Assembly: GCF_947331435.1 (NCBI RefSeq)
Contig: NZ_CAMZOF010000001.1
Location: 682,001 to 746,000 of the forward strand
DNA: 64,000 nucleotides
From: Pelagibius sp. Alg239-R121
Lineage (GTDB): Bacteria > Pseudomonadota > Alphaproteobacteria > Kiloniellales > Kiloniellaceae
Direction: 5' to 3'
Under the pieces are notes generated by a model. The model did no database searches, was not told where the DNA came from, and was given only the letters and a program-made list of their open reading frames with translations. Made by a program: the position numbers and the translations under genes. Of the stretch, positions 8,423-17,630 are shown in pieces. Every line of letters begins with the position of its first letter. Position 1 is the stretch's first letter.

Positions 8423-8791
8423 CTATTTATCCTGAGGTTTGATCATGCGGCCCAGATTTTTGCCGCCAAAGAGATGCAGGTGAAAATGGGGAACCTCCTG
8501 ATGAGCGTCCGCCCCGTGATTGGATAGGATCCGATAGCCAGGTTCAACCAGGCCGAGATCACGGGCGATCTTGCCTGAGGCCCGTACGAATCCGGCGATT
8601 TCCTCAGAGGACGCACTTTCGGAAAAGTCATCGAAAGAGACGTAGGCACCCTTTGGGATGACAAGCACATGAGTGGGCGTCTGCGGATTAATATCGCGAA
8701 ACGCCAGGACGTGATCATCCTCGTACAGTCTGTCGCATGGGATCTCGCCACGCAGGATCTTTGCGAAGATGTTATCGTCGTCATAGGCCAT
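8423..8791 (-). CDS. hinT: HIT-family purine nucleoside phosphoramidase (HinT-like)
   Basis: 122 residues from ATG 8791, with AGGAGA upstream. The histidine triad is present as HFHLHLF near residue 107, and the N-terminus DDDNIFAKILRGEIPCDRLYEDD is typical of HinT. These cytoplasmic enzymes hydrolyse AMP-lysine-type phosphoramidates and aminoacyl-adenylates. In many alphaproteobacteria the gene follows hisE as here, with a 127-base gap, suggesting co-transcription. Physiological substrate not established. Confidence 0.9.
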   Translation of the reverse strand: MAYDDDNIFAKILRGEIPCDRLYEDDHVLAFRDINPQTPTHVLVIPKGAYVSFDDFSESASSEEIAGFVRASGKIARDLGLVEPGYRILSNHGADAHQEVPHFHLHLFGGKNLGRMIKPQDK

Positions 8792-8918
8792 CGCTTTGCC
8801 GGTCTCCTGCAATTGTTACAGCAGCATCCTTGACGCGCTTTCGCACAAATCTGGTGCGCAAATTTGTCGCTTAAAGGATTTAGGTTGTTACGTTTTTCGA
8901 GTACTTACCCTTCAATCG

Positions 8919-9278
8919 TCAACCTTCCGCAACATCACCAATAGCGACACTACGTGACGCCTTTTCGGCGATGCCTGAAATACCTTTGCGGCCCTCGAGT
9001 TGCCGCCAGATGTCGTTCGGTGTCAGTCCTCGCGCGGCCCAGAGAACCAACAGATGATAGAGAAGATCGGCAGATTCATCGGCCAGTTGCTCGCGGCTTC
9101 CCGCAACACCTTCAATCACCGCCTCCGTCGCCTCTTCGCCAACCTTTTGTGCGATCTTCAGCACGCCCTTATTAAACAGCTTTGCGGTGTGCGATGTCTC
9201 CGGATCGTCGGAACGGCGACTCTCGATAACCTCGAAAAGGTGATCCAAAACACGTCCGTCCAATTCGAGTTCCACCAT
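8919..9278 (-). CDS. hisE: Phosphoribosyl-ATP pyrophosphatase
   Basis: 119 residues, slightly longer than the roughly 105-residue norm because of a C-terminal tail. It catalyses the second step of histidine synthesis, releasing pyrophosphate from PR-ATP. The MazG-like helical core shows SHTAKLFNKGVLKIAQKVGEEATE and SADLLYHLLVLWAARGL, with the metal-binding glutamates and aspartate. It follows hisF on the same strand, but after an unusually wide 265-base gap. Confidence 0.95.
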   Translation of the reverse strand: MVELELDGRVLDHLFEVIESRRSDDPETSHTAKLFNKGVLKIAQKVGEEATEAVIEGVAGSREQLADESADLLYHLLVLWAARGLTPNDIWRQLEGRKGISGIAEKASRSVAIGDVAEG

Positions 9279-9543
9279 CTTCCGTCTTTCATCTTCTCGC
9301 TCAGGGCACTTGTTTGAAATGGCTCCCCCGAGACCAGGATAACTTGGCTAGCTAGACCCAATTTCGCGGGATTGCAACCGTTTTCAAAACTGACCTCTCG
9401 CCATTGAGAGAGGGCTAGAACCCGCTGATCTTTCGCTGATGCAGGGAATAACACGAACCAACCCCTACAACATATGATCAGACGGCGATTCACCTCGCAG
9501 ATCGATTCAATCAGGAACACCCGGCTCCAGCATCTAATCGGGT

Positions 9544-10308
9544 TCAGCTTGTTAAACGCACAGGAATCCCGTCTTTTTCCATATGTTCTTTGGCCTCAGC
9601 GATCGAATATTCCCCAAAGTGAAATATTGACGCCGCCAAAACCGCGCTCGCATGACCTTCCCGGACGCCGGCGCTCAAGTGTTCGAGCGTGCCAACACCA
9701 CCGGACGCAATCACAGGAACCGGAACTGCATCCGCGACGGCCCTTGTGAGTGCGAGGTTATAACCTTGCTTCGTCCCGTCCCGATCCATGGAAGTCAGTA
9801 GAATTTCACCTGCGCCGTAATCGGCCATGCGCCGCGACCAGGCAACAGCATCGATACCTGTCGCTTCCCGGCCGCCGTGGGTGAAGATCTCGAATCGATC
9901 GTCGGAAACCTGTTTGGCATCAACAGCAACCACAATGCACTGCGCGCCAAACTTTTCAGCCGCCTCTCTCACAAACTCCGGATTGCGGACGGCAGCCGTA
10001 TTAATGGAGACCTTATCGGCACCCGCCAGGAGGAGGCGCCTGATATCCTCGACTTCGCGCACGCCGCCACCCACGGTCAGAGGCATAAAACAGGCCTCGG
10101 CAGTGCGTGAAACCACATCAAACATCGTGTCGCGTTTTTCGTGACTGGCGGTGATATCGAGGAAACAAAGCTCATCAGCGCCGGCAGTGTCATACACACG
10201 AGCCTGTTCGACCGGATCGCCGGCATCCCGCAGTCCTACGAAGTTGACTCCTTTGACAACACGGCCGTCCTTTACATCCAGGCAGGGAATAACGCGCGCT
10301 TTCAGCAT
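9544..10308 (-). CDS. hisF: Imidazole glycerol phosphate synthase, cyclase subunit
   Basis: 254 residues forming a TIM barrel. It takes ammonia from HisH and converts PRFAR to imidazole glycerol phosphate and AICAR. The catalytic aspartates sit in [12 protein letters not shown] (N-terminal half) and [13 protein letters not shown] (C-terminal half). Phosphate-binding loops VGGGVR and ASGGVG are present. It lies 11 bases downstream of hisA, consistent with one operon. Full length and intact. Confidence 0.97.
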   Translation of the reverse strand: MLKARVIPCLDVKDGRVVKGVNFVGLRDAGDPVEQARVYDTAGADELCFLDITASHEKRDTMFDVVSRTAEACFMPLTVGGGVREVEDIRRLLLAGADKVSINTAAVRNPEFVREAAEKFGAQCIVVAVDAKQVSDDRFEIFTHGGREATGIDAVAWSRRMADYGAGEILLTSMDRDGTKQGYNLALTRAVADAVPVPVIASGGVGTLEHLSAGVREGHASAVLAASIFHFGEYSIAEAKEHMEKDGIPVRLTS

Positions 10309-10319
10309 AGCTGTGTCCC

Positions 10320-11057
10320 TTAAGCCTTTGTAGAAGCAGAGGTAAGTGCAAGGGCGGCCGCCGGATCGATACGGCCGTCATAGAGCGCGCGTCCGCAGAT
10401 CACACCCTCGATTCCGCTCTCTTCCACCGCCTGCAGGGCTGCAATGTCGTCGAGCGACGCAACCCCGCCCGAAGCGATGACGGGGATCGAAATTGACTGC
10501 GCCAAAGCCGCCGTCGCCGGTACGTTTGCGCCCTGTAGAAGGCCGTCCCGGTCGATATCGGTATAAACGATCGCTGCGACGCCGGCGTCCTCGAAGCTGC
10601 GGGCAAGGTCCGTCGCCTGCATTTCGCTGACCTCGGCCCAGCCCTCTACAGCGACCTGACCACCCCTGGCGTCGATCCCAACCACGACCCGGCCAGGAAA
10701 ATTCCGGCAGGCTTCCTTGACCAAATCCGGATCCTTGACGGCAACAGTCCCCAGAATCACCCGCGTAATTCCGGCGGAAAGCCAGGTTTCGATCGTTTTC
10801 AGGTCGCGTATGCCGCCGCCAAGCTGAATCCGGAGATCAACCGCCTCGACAATGGCTGCCACCGTATCGCGATTAACCGGATGGCCTTCGAACGCCCCAT
10901 TCAGATCGACAACATGGAGCCATTCAAACCCGGCGCCATGAAACTGACGGGCCTGGTCTGCAGGATCCGCGTTAAATACGGTCGCAGAATTCATCTCGCC
11001 CTGACGCAGGCGGACGGCGGCTCCATCTTTCAGATCGATAGCCGGAAATACGATCAT
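10320..11057 (-). CDS. hisA: ProFAR isomerase
   Basis: 245 residues, TIM barrel, catalysing the Amadori isomerisation of ProFAR to PRFAR. The catalytic aspartates are in [15 protein letters not shown] and [12 protein letters not shown]; the phosphate loops LGGGIR and ASGGVA are visible. It is homologous to its neighbour HisF, as usual. It is separated from the upstream GNAT gene by 90 bases. Confidence 0.97.
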   Translation of the reverse strand: MIVFPAIDLKDGAAVRLRQGEMNSATVFNADPADQARQFHGAGFEWLHVVDLNGAFEGHPVNRDTVAAIVEAVDLRIQLGGGIRDLKTIETWLSAGITRVILGTVAVKDPDLVKEACRNFPGRVVVGIDARGGQVAVEGWAEVSEMQATDLARSFEDAGVAAIVYTDIDRDGLLQGANVPATAALAQSISIPVIASGGVASLDDIAALQAVEESGIEGVICGRALYDGRIDPAAALALTSASTKA

Positions 11058-11147
11058 ACTTTCTGAGCTTTCTCTGGTTTCAGCGGCATATGGTCGGCGT
11101 CGGGATTGGCCAAACGCTGAAATTCCTGGGATTGAGGTTTTTGAAGG

Positions 11148-11729
11148 CTAGCGCGTGCTTTCAAGGTCTTTGGTGTAAAAATAGCCAGTGATCCATTTTC
11201 CATCGACCCGGGCATACTGCGGATGCTCGCCCCAGCGACTGAAACTGAGTTGGTCGTATATCTGTATCGCCCGCTCCTGGGTTTCGCGCACATCCAGGTT
11301 CAAGGTCTTTAGTCCGGTTTCCCGTGCTGCCGCCTCGATCCGTTCGACCATCATGCGTGCCAAACCATGACCTCGTGCCCAGGGAGCCAGGAAAAAGGTG
11401 GTCAACTGGCCGCCATGACCCTGCGCCTCATTGTTGCGCGGTGGGCGGACAAGTTGAGCTGAGCCCGCAATGGTCCCGTCAAGGCGGGCAACGAACAGCT
11501 GACGCTCAGGCACCAACAGGACGCCCCGCCAGTAGGTCTCCATCACATGCCGAGGTGGGGGCGTCAGCCAACCGAACCCACCACCATCAAGGATTGCGGC
11601 TTCGGCTGCATCGCAAAGATCATGCATATCAGGCCCTTCGAAGGCCTCGAGACGATCGACCACAACACTTGGTGGCCGATTTTTTGTCTCCTGGGAATTT
11701 GCACCGGACATTGACATCAAGGAGTCCAT
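11148..11729 (-). CDS. GNAT-family N-acetyltransferase within the his cluster
   Basis: 193 residues. The GNAT fold is indicated by a beta strand with [16 protein letters not shown], then [18 protein letters not shown] (the acetyl-CoA binding motif A, Q/RxxGxG/A form), and [17 protein letters not shown]. The N-terminal 25 residues are polar and poorly conserved in look. It overlaps the 3' end of hisH by 13 bases, so translational coupling is probable. Substrate unknown. Many alphaproteobacteria carry a different small gene between hisH and hisA, so this position tolerates insertions. Confidence 0.85.
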   Translation of the reverse strand: MDSLMSMSGANSQETKNRPPSVVVDRLEAFEGPDMHDLCDAAEAAILDGGGFGWLTPPPRHVMETYWRGVLLVPERQLFVARLDGTIAGSAQLVRPPRNNEAQGHGGQLTTFFLAPWARGHGLARMMVERIEAAARETGLKTLNLDVRETQERAIQIYDQLSFSRWGEHPQYARVDGKWITGYFYTKDLESTR

Positions 11730-12361
11730 TTCAAAAAGTTTTCCAACAGCTTCAGACCGGCTGTCTGACTCTTCTCGGGATGAAACTGGGTACCGACCAG
11801 ATTGTCGCGACCAACAACGGCTGTTACCGCGCCGCCATAGTCTACAGTCGCGAGCACGCGGTCGTGTTCGCTTGGCAGAAGATGATAGCTGTGAACGAAA
11901 TACACATGGGGATTTTGCCCCATTCCTGCCAGCACAGGATGAGCTTGAGCTGAAATTTCGAGCTGATTCCAGCCCATATGCGGCACCTTGAGTGACGGAT
12001 CATTCGGCTTCAAGGCCACGACTTCGCCGGAAATCCAGTCGAGCCCGGAACAATCTTCATGCTCGCGCCCAACGGTCGCCATCAGCTGCATACCGACGCA
12101 GATGCCCAGAAAAGGCCTGGCAGCACGGATCACGCGCTCCTCGAGCGTCTCGATCATGCCCGGAAGCGCGCCCAATCCCTGACGGCAGTCGGCAAAGGCA
12201 CCGACACCCGGCAAAACGATCCGGTCTGCCAGACGCACGACCTGCGGGTCGGACGTTACCATGACCCGAGTCGATAGACCGGCATCGTAAGCCGCGCGCT
12301 CCAGCGACTTTGCCGCTGAACGGAGATTGCCCGAGCCATAATCGATAAGGGCAACGGTCAT
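11717..12361 (-). CDS. hisH: Imidazole glycerol phosphate synthase, glutamine amidotransferase subunit
   Basis: 214 residues of class I glutamine amidotransferase. The nucleophilic cysteine is in [11 protein letters not shown] and the catalytic histidine and glutamate in GTQFHPEKS. It hydrolyses glutamine and channels ammonia to HisF. Its end overlaps the GNAT gene by 13 bases. It is 124 bases downstream of hisB. Confidence 0.96.
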   Translation of the reverse strand: MTVALIDYGSGNLRSAAKSLERAAYDAGLSTRVMVTSDPQVVRLADRIVLPGVGAFADCRQGLGALPGMIETLEERVIRAARPFLGICVGMQLMATVGREHEDCSGLDWISGEVVALKPNDPSLKVPHMGWNQLEISAQAHPVLAGMGQNPHVYFVHSYHLLPSEHDRVLATVDYGGAVTAVVGRDNLVGTQFHPEKSQTAGLKLLENFLKWTP

Positions 12362-12485
12362 GATCGGAAGTCACTCCCAAAGAAAACGCCGTCCGCTCAA
12401 TTCCTTGAAAAAGACGGCCTGCTATTCAAAATCGTGCAGCCCTGTCGGTGCCCGGGCGCTACCTCGCGCTCGAAAGGCATAAAGG

Positions 12486-13073
12486 CTAGAGGCTGCCCTT
12501 TGTCGACGGAACCGCATCGGCTTTGCGTGGATCGATGGCGATGGCTTCTCGAAGAGCACGCGCCAGTGCCTTGTAGCTCGATTCGACAATATGATGGTTG
12601 TTCGTGCCGTAGAGGTTCTCGACATGGAGAGTCAGACCGGCATGTTGAGCAAAGGCCTGGAACCACTCCTTGAAGAGTTCCGTATCCATTTCACCCAGTT
12701 TGTCGCGGCTGAAATCAACTTTCCAGATCAGATAGGGGCGATTGGAGGCGTCCAGCGCGACCCGGGTCAGCGTCTCGTCCATGGGAATGAGCGCAGATCC
12801 GTAACGCCATATGCCTTTGCGGTCACCCAGGGCCTGCGAGAAAGCCTGGCCCAATGCGATCCCGGTATCCTCAGTCGTGTGATGGAAGTCGATATGCAGA
12901 TCGCCTTTCGCACGCAGCGTGATATCGATCAGGCTGTGGCGTGAAAGCTGCTCAAGCATATGATCGAGAAATCCGATCCCGGTTTCGACATCATAGATGC
13001 CGCTGCCGTCTAGATTGACGGTTGCGGAAATCTGGGTTTCCTGAGTGTTGCGCTCGACGCTCGCTTGGCGCAT
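12486..13073 (-). CDS. hisB: Imidazoleglycerol-phosphate dehydratase
   Basis: 195 residues from ATG 13073, the usual length for monofunctional HisB; the frame continues upstream to 13160, but those residues are arginine-rich and not family-like. The two metal-binding histidine motifs are visible: [11 protein letters not shown] and [18 protein letters not shown]. It dehydrates imidazole glycerol phosphate, a Mn-dependent step. It is the promoter-proximal gene of the his cluster and is divergent from hslV, with 319 bases between the starts. Confidence 0.96.
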   Translation of the reverse strand: MRQASVERNTQETQISATVNLDGSGIYDVETGIGFLDHMLEQLSRHSLIDITLRAKGDLHIDFHHTTEDTGIALGQAFSQALGDRKGIWRYGSALIPMDETLTRVALDASNRPYLIWKVDFSRDKLGEMDTELFKEWFQAFAQHAGLTLHVENLYGTNNHHIVESSYKALARALREAIAIDPRKADAVPSTKGSL

Positions 13074-13392
13074 CGGCCGGTCCTTCCATCGGGTGCTATT
13101 GTGACGCGCCACAAGGCGCCGCCTGCGCGCCCGGCCCATTTCAGGGCCATTCAGGAGCAATGTCAGGCGTGAAGCCGCGCTCTTTTATCAGGAAGCCGCC
13201 GCCGCCGCCAATAAAGAACGGCCTCAAAAGCTGACAAAAAGCCCTATAAATGCAACGGCAGGCGTTTCGGACCCCTCATGGAACGCCCAATTGACGTATG
13301 CAAGAGGGGTTTTCCCGCTTTCAGTCAGTCAGACACGCAATTCTTGCAGCTTCTTCTTGAACGGGCGGCGAAGTTGGACCATTTCTGTTGCC
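13074..13392. promoter_or_regulatory. Divergent hisB / hslV promoter region
   Basis: 319 bases between divergent starts. On the plus strand, CTCAAA (13223-13228) followed 14 bases later by CTATAAAT (13243-13250) could be a sigma-32 or sigma-70 promoter for hslV, whose family is heat-inducible. The match is loose. No histidine leader peptide with a run of His codons was seen on the hisB side. Confidence 0.3.
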
Positions 13393-13950
13393 ATGTCACA
13401 GAGTCAAATTCCTCAATGGCGAGGCACCACTATCCTGTCCGTACGCAAGGGCGACAAAGTGGTCATCGCGGGTGATGGTCAGGTCAGCCTTGGCAACACC
13501 GTCATCAAATCCAATGCCCGCAAGCTGCGGCGCCTCGGCAAGGATCAGGTCTTGGCCGGTTTCGCCGGCGCGACCGCGGATGCCTTTACCCTCTTCGAGC
13601 GTCTGGAAGCAAAACTGGAGAGCTATCCGGGGCAGCTTACACGGGCCTGCGTCGAATTGGCGAAGGATTGGCGCACCGACCGTTATCTGAGACGGTTGGA
13701 AGCCATGATGGCGGTCGCCGATTCCGAAACCTCACTGGTCCTTACCGGTACGGGCGATGTACTGGAACCGGAAGACGGTTTGATCGGCATTGGATCAGGC
13801 GGTAATTTCGCCCTCTCCGCGGCGCGCGCACTTATCGACATTGATGGATTGGATGCCGAAACCATCGCGCGGAAATCCATGGCCGTCGCAGCCGACATCT
13901 GCATCTATACCAACAACAACATCCTGGTCGAGAGTCTCCCTTCGAAGTGA
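13393..13950 (+). CDS. hslV: ATP-dependent protease peptidase subunit HslV
   Basis: 185 residues from ATG 13393; an open frame extends upstream but is not family-like. It forms the double-hexamer peptidase of the HslVU (ClpQY) protease. The proteolytic threonine is in [11 protein letters not shown]; as in other alphaproteobacteria it follows an 11-residue leader rather than Met-1 alone, so processing is needed. [15 protein letters not shown] and [14 protein letters not shown] are typical. hslU follows after 71 bases. Confidence 0.96.
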   Translation: MSQSQIPQWRGTTILSVRKGDKVVIAGDGQVSLGNTVIKSNARKLRRLGKDQVLAGFAGATADAFTLFERLEAKLESYPGQLTRACVELAKDWRTDRYLRRLEAMMAVADSETSLVLTGTGDVLEPEDGLIGIGSGGNFALSAARALIDIDGLDAETIARKSMAVAADICIYTNNNILVESLPSK

Positions 13951-14021
13951 CGCCAGTGTCTAAACGGCACTAACCCTCGAATCCAACCGACGACACTACC
14001 TAAATCTAAGGCCCAGCCATA

Positions 14022-15362
14022 ATGAGTAGTTCCACCTCTTCGCACTCCCAAGCCAGCGCCTTCTCTCCGCGCGAGATCGTCTCCGAACTCGACCGTTACA
14101 TCGTGGGGCAGAACGACGCAAAGCGTGCGGTGGCGATCGCTCTGCGCAATCGCTGGCGGCGCCAGCAGCTGCCCGACGAATTGCGCGAGGAGGTACTTCC
14201 CAAGAACATCCTGATGATCGGCCCGACCGGTGTCGGCAAGACCGAAATCGCGCGCCGACTGGCCAAACTGGCCCAGGCGCCGTTTTTGAAGGTGGAGGCT
14301 ACAAAGTTCACTGAAGTCGGCTATGTGGGCCGCGATGTCGAGCAAATCATCCGCGATCTGGTCGAGGTTTCAATCCATACGACCCGGGAAAAGCTGCGTG
14401 CCGAAGTCAAGGCCCAGGCGGAACTGCACGCCGAGGAACGGGTCTTGAATGCCCTGGTTGGTGATAACGCAAGCGCAGACACCCGGGCAAAATTCCGCAA
14501 GATGTTGCGTGAAGGCGATCTTGACGACCGAGATATTGAAATCGACGTTGCCGATACCGGCGGCATGCAGCTCCCAACCATGGATATTCCGGGCATGCCG
14601 GGTGCAAGCATGGGTATGCTCAACCTCAATGACATCTTCGGCAAGGCCATGGGTGGACGCACCAAAAAACGCCGTATGAAGGTCGCCGAAAGCTACGACG
14701 TTTTGATTGCCGAAGAGAGCGACAAGCTGCTGGACGAAGAATCGGTTGTCATGGACGCCGTTACCAATGTTGAGCAGCACGGCATCGTCTTTCTGGACGA
14801 GATCGACAAGATCACAGCACGTTCCGAGCGGGCCGGCGCCGATGTCAGCCGGGAGGGCGTACAACGTGATCTACTGCCGCTGATCGAAGGCACCACCGTC
14901 GCCACCAAGCACGGCGCGGTAAAAACAGACCACATCCTTTTCGTGGCATCAGGCGCGTTTCATCTTTCGAAGCCCTCGGACATGTTGCCAGAGCTTCAGG
15001 GCCGCCTGCCGATCCGTGTCGAGCTGAACCCGCTGACGCGCGATGATTTTAAGCTGATCCTTACGGAGCCCGAAAATAGCCTGATCATCCAGTACAAGGC
15101 CTTGATCGGGACCGAGGATGTGACGCTCGAATTCGAAGATAACGCCATCGACGAACTGGCCGATCTGGCAGCCGAGATCAACAGCACGGTCGAAAACATC
15201 GGCGCGCGGCGTTTGCACACGGTATTGGAAAAACTACTCGACGAGATTTCCTTTACAGCAACCGACCGGGGCGGTGAAACCATCGTCATCACCGCGGATT
15301 ATGTCCGCGAGAAGGTCTCGGAGCTGGCCAAAAACGCCGATCTGTCCAAGTTCATTCTTTAA
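14022..15362 (+). CDS. hslU: ATP-dependent protease ATPase subunit HslU
   Basis: 446 residues, close to E. coli HslU (443). It is the AAA+ unfoldase that feeds HslV. Walker A is GPTGVGKTE near residue 66, Walker B is IVFLDEIDK, and the middle intermediate domain (about 110-230) is methionine- and glycine-rich ([13 protein letters not shown]). The C-terminus ends in DLSKFIL, the tail that inserts into HslV pockets. It follows hslV in the usual order. Confidence 0.97.
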   Translation: MSSSTSSHSQASAFSPREIVSELDRYIVGQNDAKRAVAIALRNRWRRQQLPDELREEVLPKNILMIGPTGVGKTEIARRLAKLAQAPFLKVEATKFTEVGYVGRDVEQIIRDLVEVSIHTTREKLRAEVKAQAELHAEERVLNALVGDNASADTRAKFRKMLREGDLDDRDIEIDVADTGGMQLPTMDIPGMPGASMGMLNLNDIFGKAMGGRTKKRRMKVAESYDVLIAEESDKLLDEESVVMDAVTNVEQHGIVFLDEIDKITARSERAGADVSREGVQRDLLPLIEGTTVATKHGAVKTDHILFVASGAFHLSKPSDMLPELQGRLPIRVELNPLTRDDFKLILTEPENSLIIQYKALIGTEDVTLEFEDNAIDELADLAAEINSTVENIGARRLHTVLEKLLDEISFTATDRGGETIVITADYVREKVSELAKNADLSKFIL

Positions 15363-15471
15363 GGTCAGCTGGCTTTTCGCTGAACCGGTGAAAAAACGCG
15401 AAGCAGCCTCTACTGATATGCTTGAAGGGCTATTCGGGTCCTAGAGTGTTTGATTACAGAGAGATTGCACT

Positions 15472-15828
15472 CTAGTCCGTCTCGTTGATAACCGCGAGCA
15501 AACGTTCGATTGTATCGATGTCGAAACTGCCGATGTCTTCGGAGAGCCGGTTTGCCAGTTCGGTCGCGCGCGGCGAGAGGCCGGCCGTATCGACTGTCAC
15601 TCGCGGATGAGAGAGATCTGCGAGGCTTTGGAGCTCCTCCGCATCGTCCCAAATGATGTTCAGATACTGGCAGACCCTGTGCACAAAGCGCCGGTTAGGA
15701 CGGCTGCGATGGCCATGCTCCACAGCCGAAAGATAGGCTGACGACACGCCAAGCCCGGCAGCCATATCCTTGAGCGTAACGCCGCGTTCAGCGCGCAACG
15801 CGCGCAGCTTTTCACCAAACGGCGTCAC
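15472..15828 (-). CDS. XRE-family helix-turn-helix regulator
   Basis: 118 residues starting at GTG 15828, with GAGG six bases upstream. Residues 5-60 form a Cro/CI-type HTH: LRALRAERGVTLKDMAAGLG then SSAYLSAVEHGHRSRPNRR. The C-terminal half is helical and charged. In related bacteria a gene of this type sits next to the smr gene in the same orientation, as here (68 bases apart). Targets unknown. Confidence 0.88.
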   Translation of the reverse strand: MTPFGEKLRALRAERGVTLKDMAAGLGVSSAYLSAVEHGHRSRPNRRFVHRVCQYLNIIWDDAEELQSLADLSHPRVTVDTAGLSPRATELANRLSEDIGSFDIDTIERLLAVINETD

Positions 15829-15896
15829 AAAAAACCTCGATGAAGATTAACCTGATAGCGGTTTATAGGAGATTTTGTTCTCCACGATCAACAGAG

Positions 15897-16538
15897 TCAT
15901 CTCCGTTTGGCATCCCTGCGGCGTTTGAGCAACACGTAGAGAGCCCCCGTGCCGCCATGACCCTGCTGGGCATAGTTGAAAGCGACAATGCGCTCACGGT
16001 TACCCGCATCATTTAGCCAGTTCGGGACCTGATTCCGCAGAACCCCGCCTGATTCCTTTGCAAGTCCTTTGCCGGTAATCACCAAAACACACCGTAAACC
16101 ACCTGCCTCTGAACGCTGAATAAAGCGGCCGAGTGCGCTCTGAGCCTGAACCTGGCTCATACCGTGAAGGTCGAGCGTTGCCTCTATCACCATCTTGCCA
16201 CGCTTAAGACGCTCTGCATTGCGTCGGTCCAGGCCTGCAGAAGATCCATGGGACAGAAGTTCTTCACGCGCATTCGGCTGAGTCGTCGTTTTGCGCGAAC
16301 GCAAGGGAAGCCGCTGTGCTGTCGGTAGCTGGGGCCGAGGGCGTGGGGAAACCGGTTTTTCCGGCCGTTCAGAGGGCAGGCCCTCTTGTTCACGGCGCAT
16401 CATCTCAGCGAAAGCGCCAGCGCCATAGTCGCGTCCTTTGAGCGGAACCGTCTCCCGATTAACCTGGCGCCAGAGCTCACGCTCCTCAGGCGAAAGGCCG
16501 CCGGACCGCTTCGCTTTTGGTTTCCGCCGATCGTTCAT
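15897..16538 (-). CDS. Smr (MutS2-type) domain protein
   Basis: 213 residues. The N-terminal half is basic and low in structure (RKPKAKRSGGLSPEERELW, then a proline/arginine linker). The C-terminal Smr domain begins around residue 115 with LDLHGMSQVQAQ and contains VITGKGLAKESGGVLR and WLN, the LDLHG and TGKG motifs of Smr nucleases. Such stand-alone Smr proteins may nick DNA or RNA; the biological role is not settled. In related genomes it is directly followed on the same strand by mltA; here lutABC and a repeat element intervene. Confidence 0.9.
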   Translation of the reverse strand: MNDRRKPKAKRSGGLSPEERELWRQVNRETVPLKGRDYGAGAFAEMMRREQEGLPSERPEKPVSPRPRPQLPTAQRLPLRSRKTTTQPNAREELLSHGSSAGLDRRNAERLKRGKMVIEATLDLHGMSQVQAQSALGRFIQRSEAGGLRCVLVITGKGLAKESGGVLRNQVPNWLNDAGNRERIVAFNYAQQGHGGTGALYVLLKRRRDAKRR

Positions 16539-16564
16539 AGTGTTTGATCGTCTCTGGGTTGGGA

Positions 16565-16832
16565 ACTCATATTCCTTGACGGTCTTGACGACAAAATTAT
16601 GTTTTATGGCAAGAAGTTAGGGGCTGAGCGATGCCATAGCATCGTGCATCAGCCAGAATTGGACCGACAACGCGACGCTGCTCCAGAATTCATAATCTTG
16701 TCGCCCGAACATGTCGTATTTTGGGAGGTTTTAGGGGCGTCGACCACTCTCTCCGGGCCTGCAGGCCCGCATTCGAGATTCTCCTACCTAAAATCTCCCA
16801 AAACACGATCAAGGCCATCAAGGAATATGAGT
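16565..16832. repeat. Nested imperfect inverted-repeat element
   Basis: Outer arms 16565-16588 and 16809-16832 match in 22 of 24 positions as reverse complements. A second pair, 16714-16733 and 16789-16808, matches in 18 of 20. On the right the two arms are contiguous; on the left they are split by about 125 bases. That split segment has its own inverted ends, 16590-16601 and 16691-16702 (11 of 12). A perfect 16-bp palindrome (CGGGCCTGCAGGCCCG, 16754-16769) lies at the centre. No transposase is encoded. The structure fits a MITE-like or long-hairpin element with a smaller insertion in one arm. Confidence 0.65.
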
Positions 16833-16937
16833 CCTCAACCTCGAGTGCAATCTTTCTCGACTGAAACGGCCAAGAAGGTGAATCACCCTCTATCCATCAG
16901 ACTGTACGCTGCCGCCGAAAGCCTTCACATAACGACT

Positions 16938-17630
16938 TCAAGCCGCGCTGTCACCATCCTCGATGACGATCACATGCAGTCGGCGCGGGCCATGCGCACC
17001 CAATTCGATCTTCTGTTCGATGTCACCGGTCCGCGAGGGTCCGGAAATCATGTTGACCGTCCGCGGCATAACACCGTTACCAAAGACTTTGCGCAGTCTG
17101 GCCCAACCTTCTTCATAGGCGCCGACGACCTGCGACGTACGCAAGACCACGATATGGTTTTCCGGCAGAAAATTCAGCGTTGTCGGCCCTTCGGGACCGG
17201 AATGCAGCATCAAGGTGCCGGTTTCTGCCACACCGGCGAACGCCCCGGTCACCGAGACCTGGTCCGGCTCGCGCGCCGGACCGCTGGAGGTCTTAAGCAG
17301 GCTGTGTCCGTCCCAGGGCAAGTCCAAAAGATCCATTGAAGGGGCAAGGCGGATTTCCTGCGGCAGATTACGCGTCTTCAGGTAGTCCACGACAGCATCC
17401 GGTACCTGATTGTCGCTCGAGACACGCTGTACGGTAGCGGAGAGCTCAATCAGCATGGCTTCCATGAGGTCTATTTGGGCTGGATGGGGCAGGCGGGACC
17501 GTTCCGGGATCAGACCTGCCTCCGGATCAGACAGTCGCTGTTCACAGGTTTCCAGGTTGGTAGCGTTGGGGCCATTTCGCTTAAGCGATTGTTTCACGGC
17601 ACCCAGGATCTGTTCGCGCGCCGAGGTCAT
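16938..17630 (-). CDS. lutC: Lactate utilisation protein C (LUD domain)
   Basis: 230 residues of the LUD family. Together with LutA and LutB it oxidises L-lactate to pyruvate without a flavin-type dehydrogenase, as shown in Bacillus subtilis. Visible motifs include SVTGAFAGVAETGTLML and LPENHIVVL, the shared LUD core also found in LutB. Its start overlaps the lutB stop by 4 bases (ATGA), so translation is coupled. The gene order on the transcript is lutA-lutB-lutC. Confidence 0.92.
   Translation of the reverse strand: MTSAREQILGAVKQSLKRNGPNATNLETCEQRLSDPEAGLIPERSRLPHPAQIDLMEAMLIELSATVQRVSSDNQVPDAVVDYLKTRNLPQEIRLAPSMDLLDLPWDGHSLLKTSSGPAREPDQVSVTGAFAGVAETGTLMLHSGPEGPTTLNFLPENHIVVLRTSQVVGAYEEGWARLRKVFGNGVMPRTVNMISGPSRTGDIEQKIELGAHGPRRLHVIVIEDGDSAA

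Noticed and set aside
16599-17339. 246-codon plus-strand frame across the nested repeat and lutC
   Set aside because: Most of it is antisense to lutC and the rest is inside the repeat element; no protein family signature.
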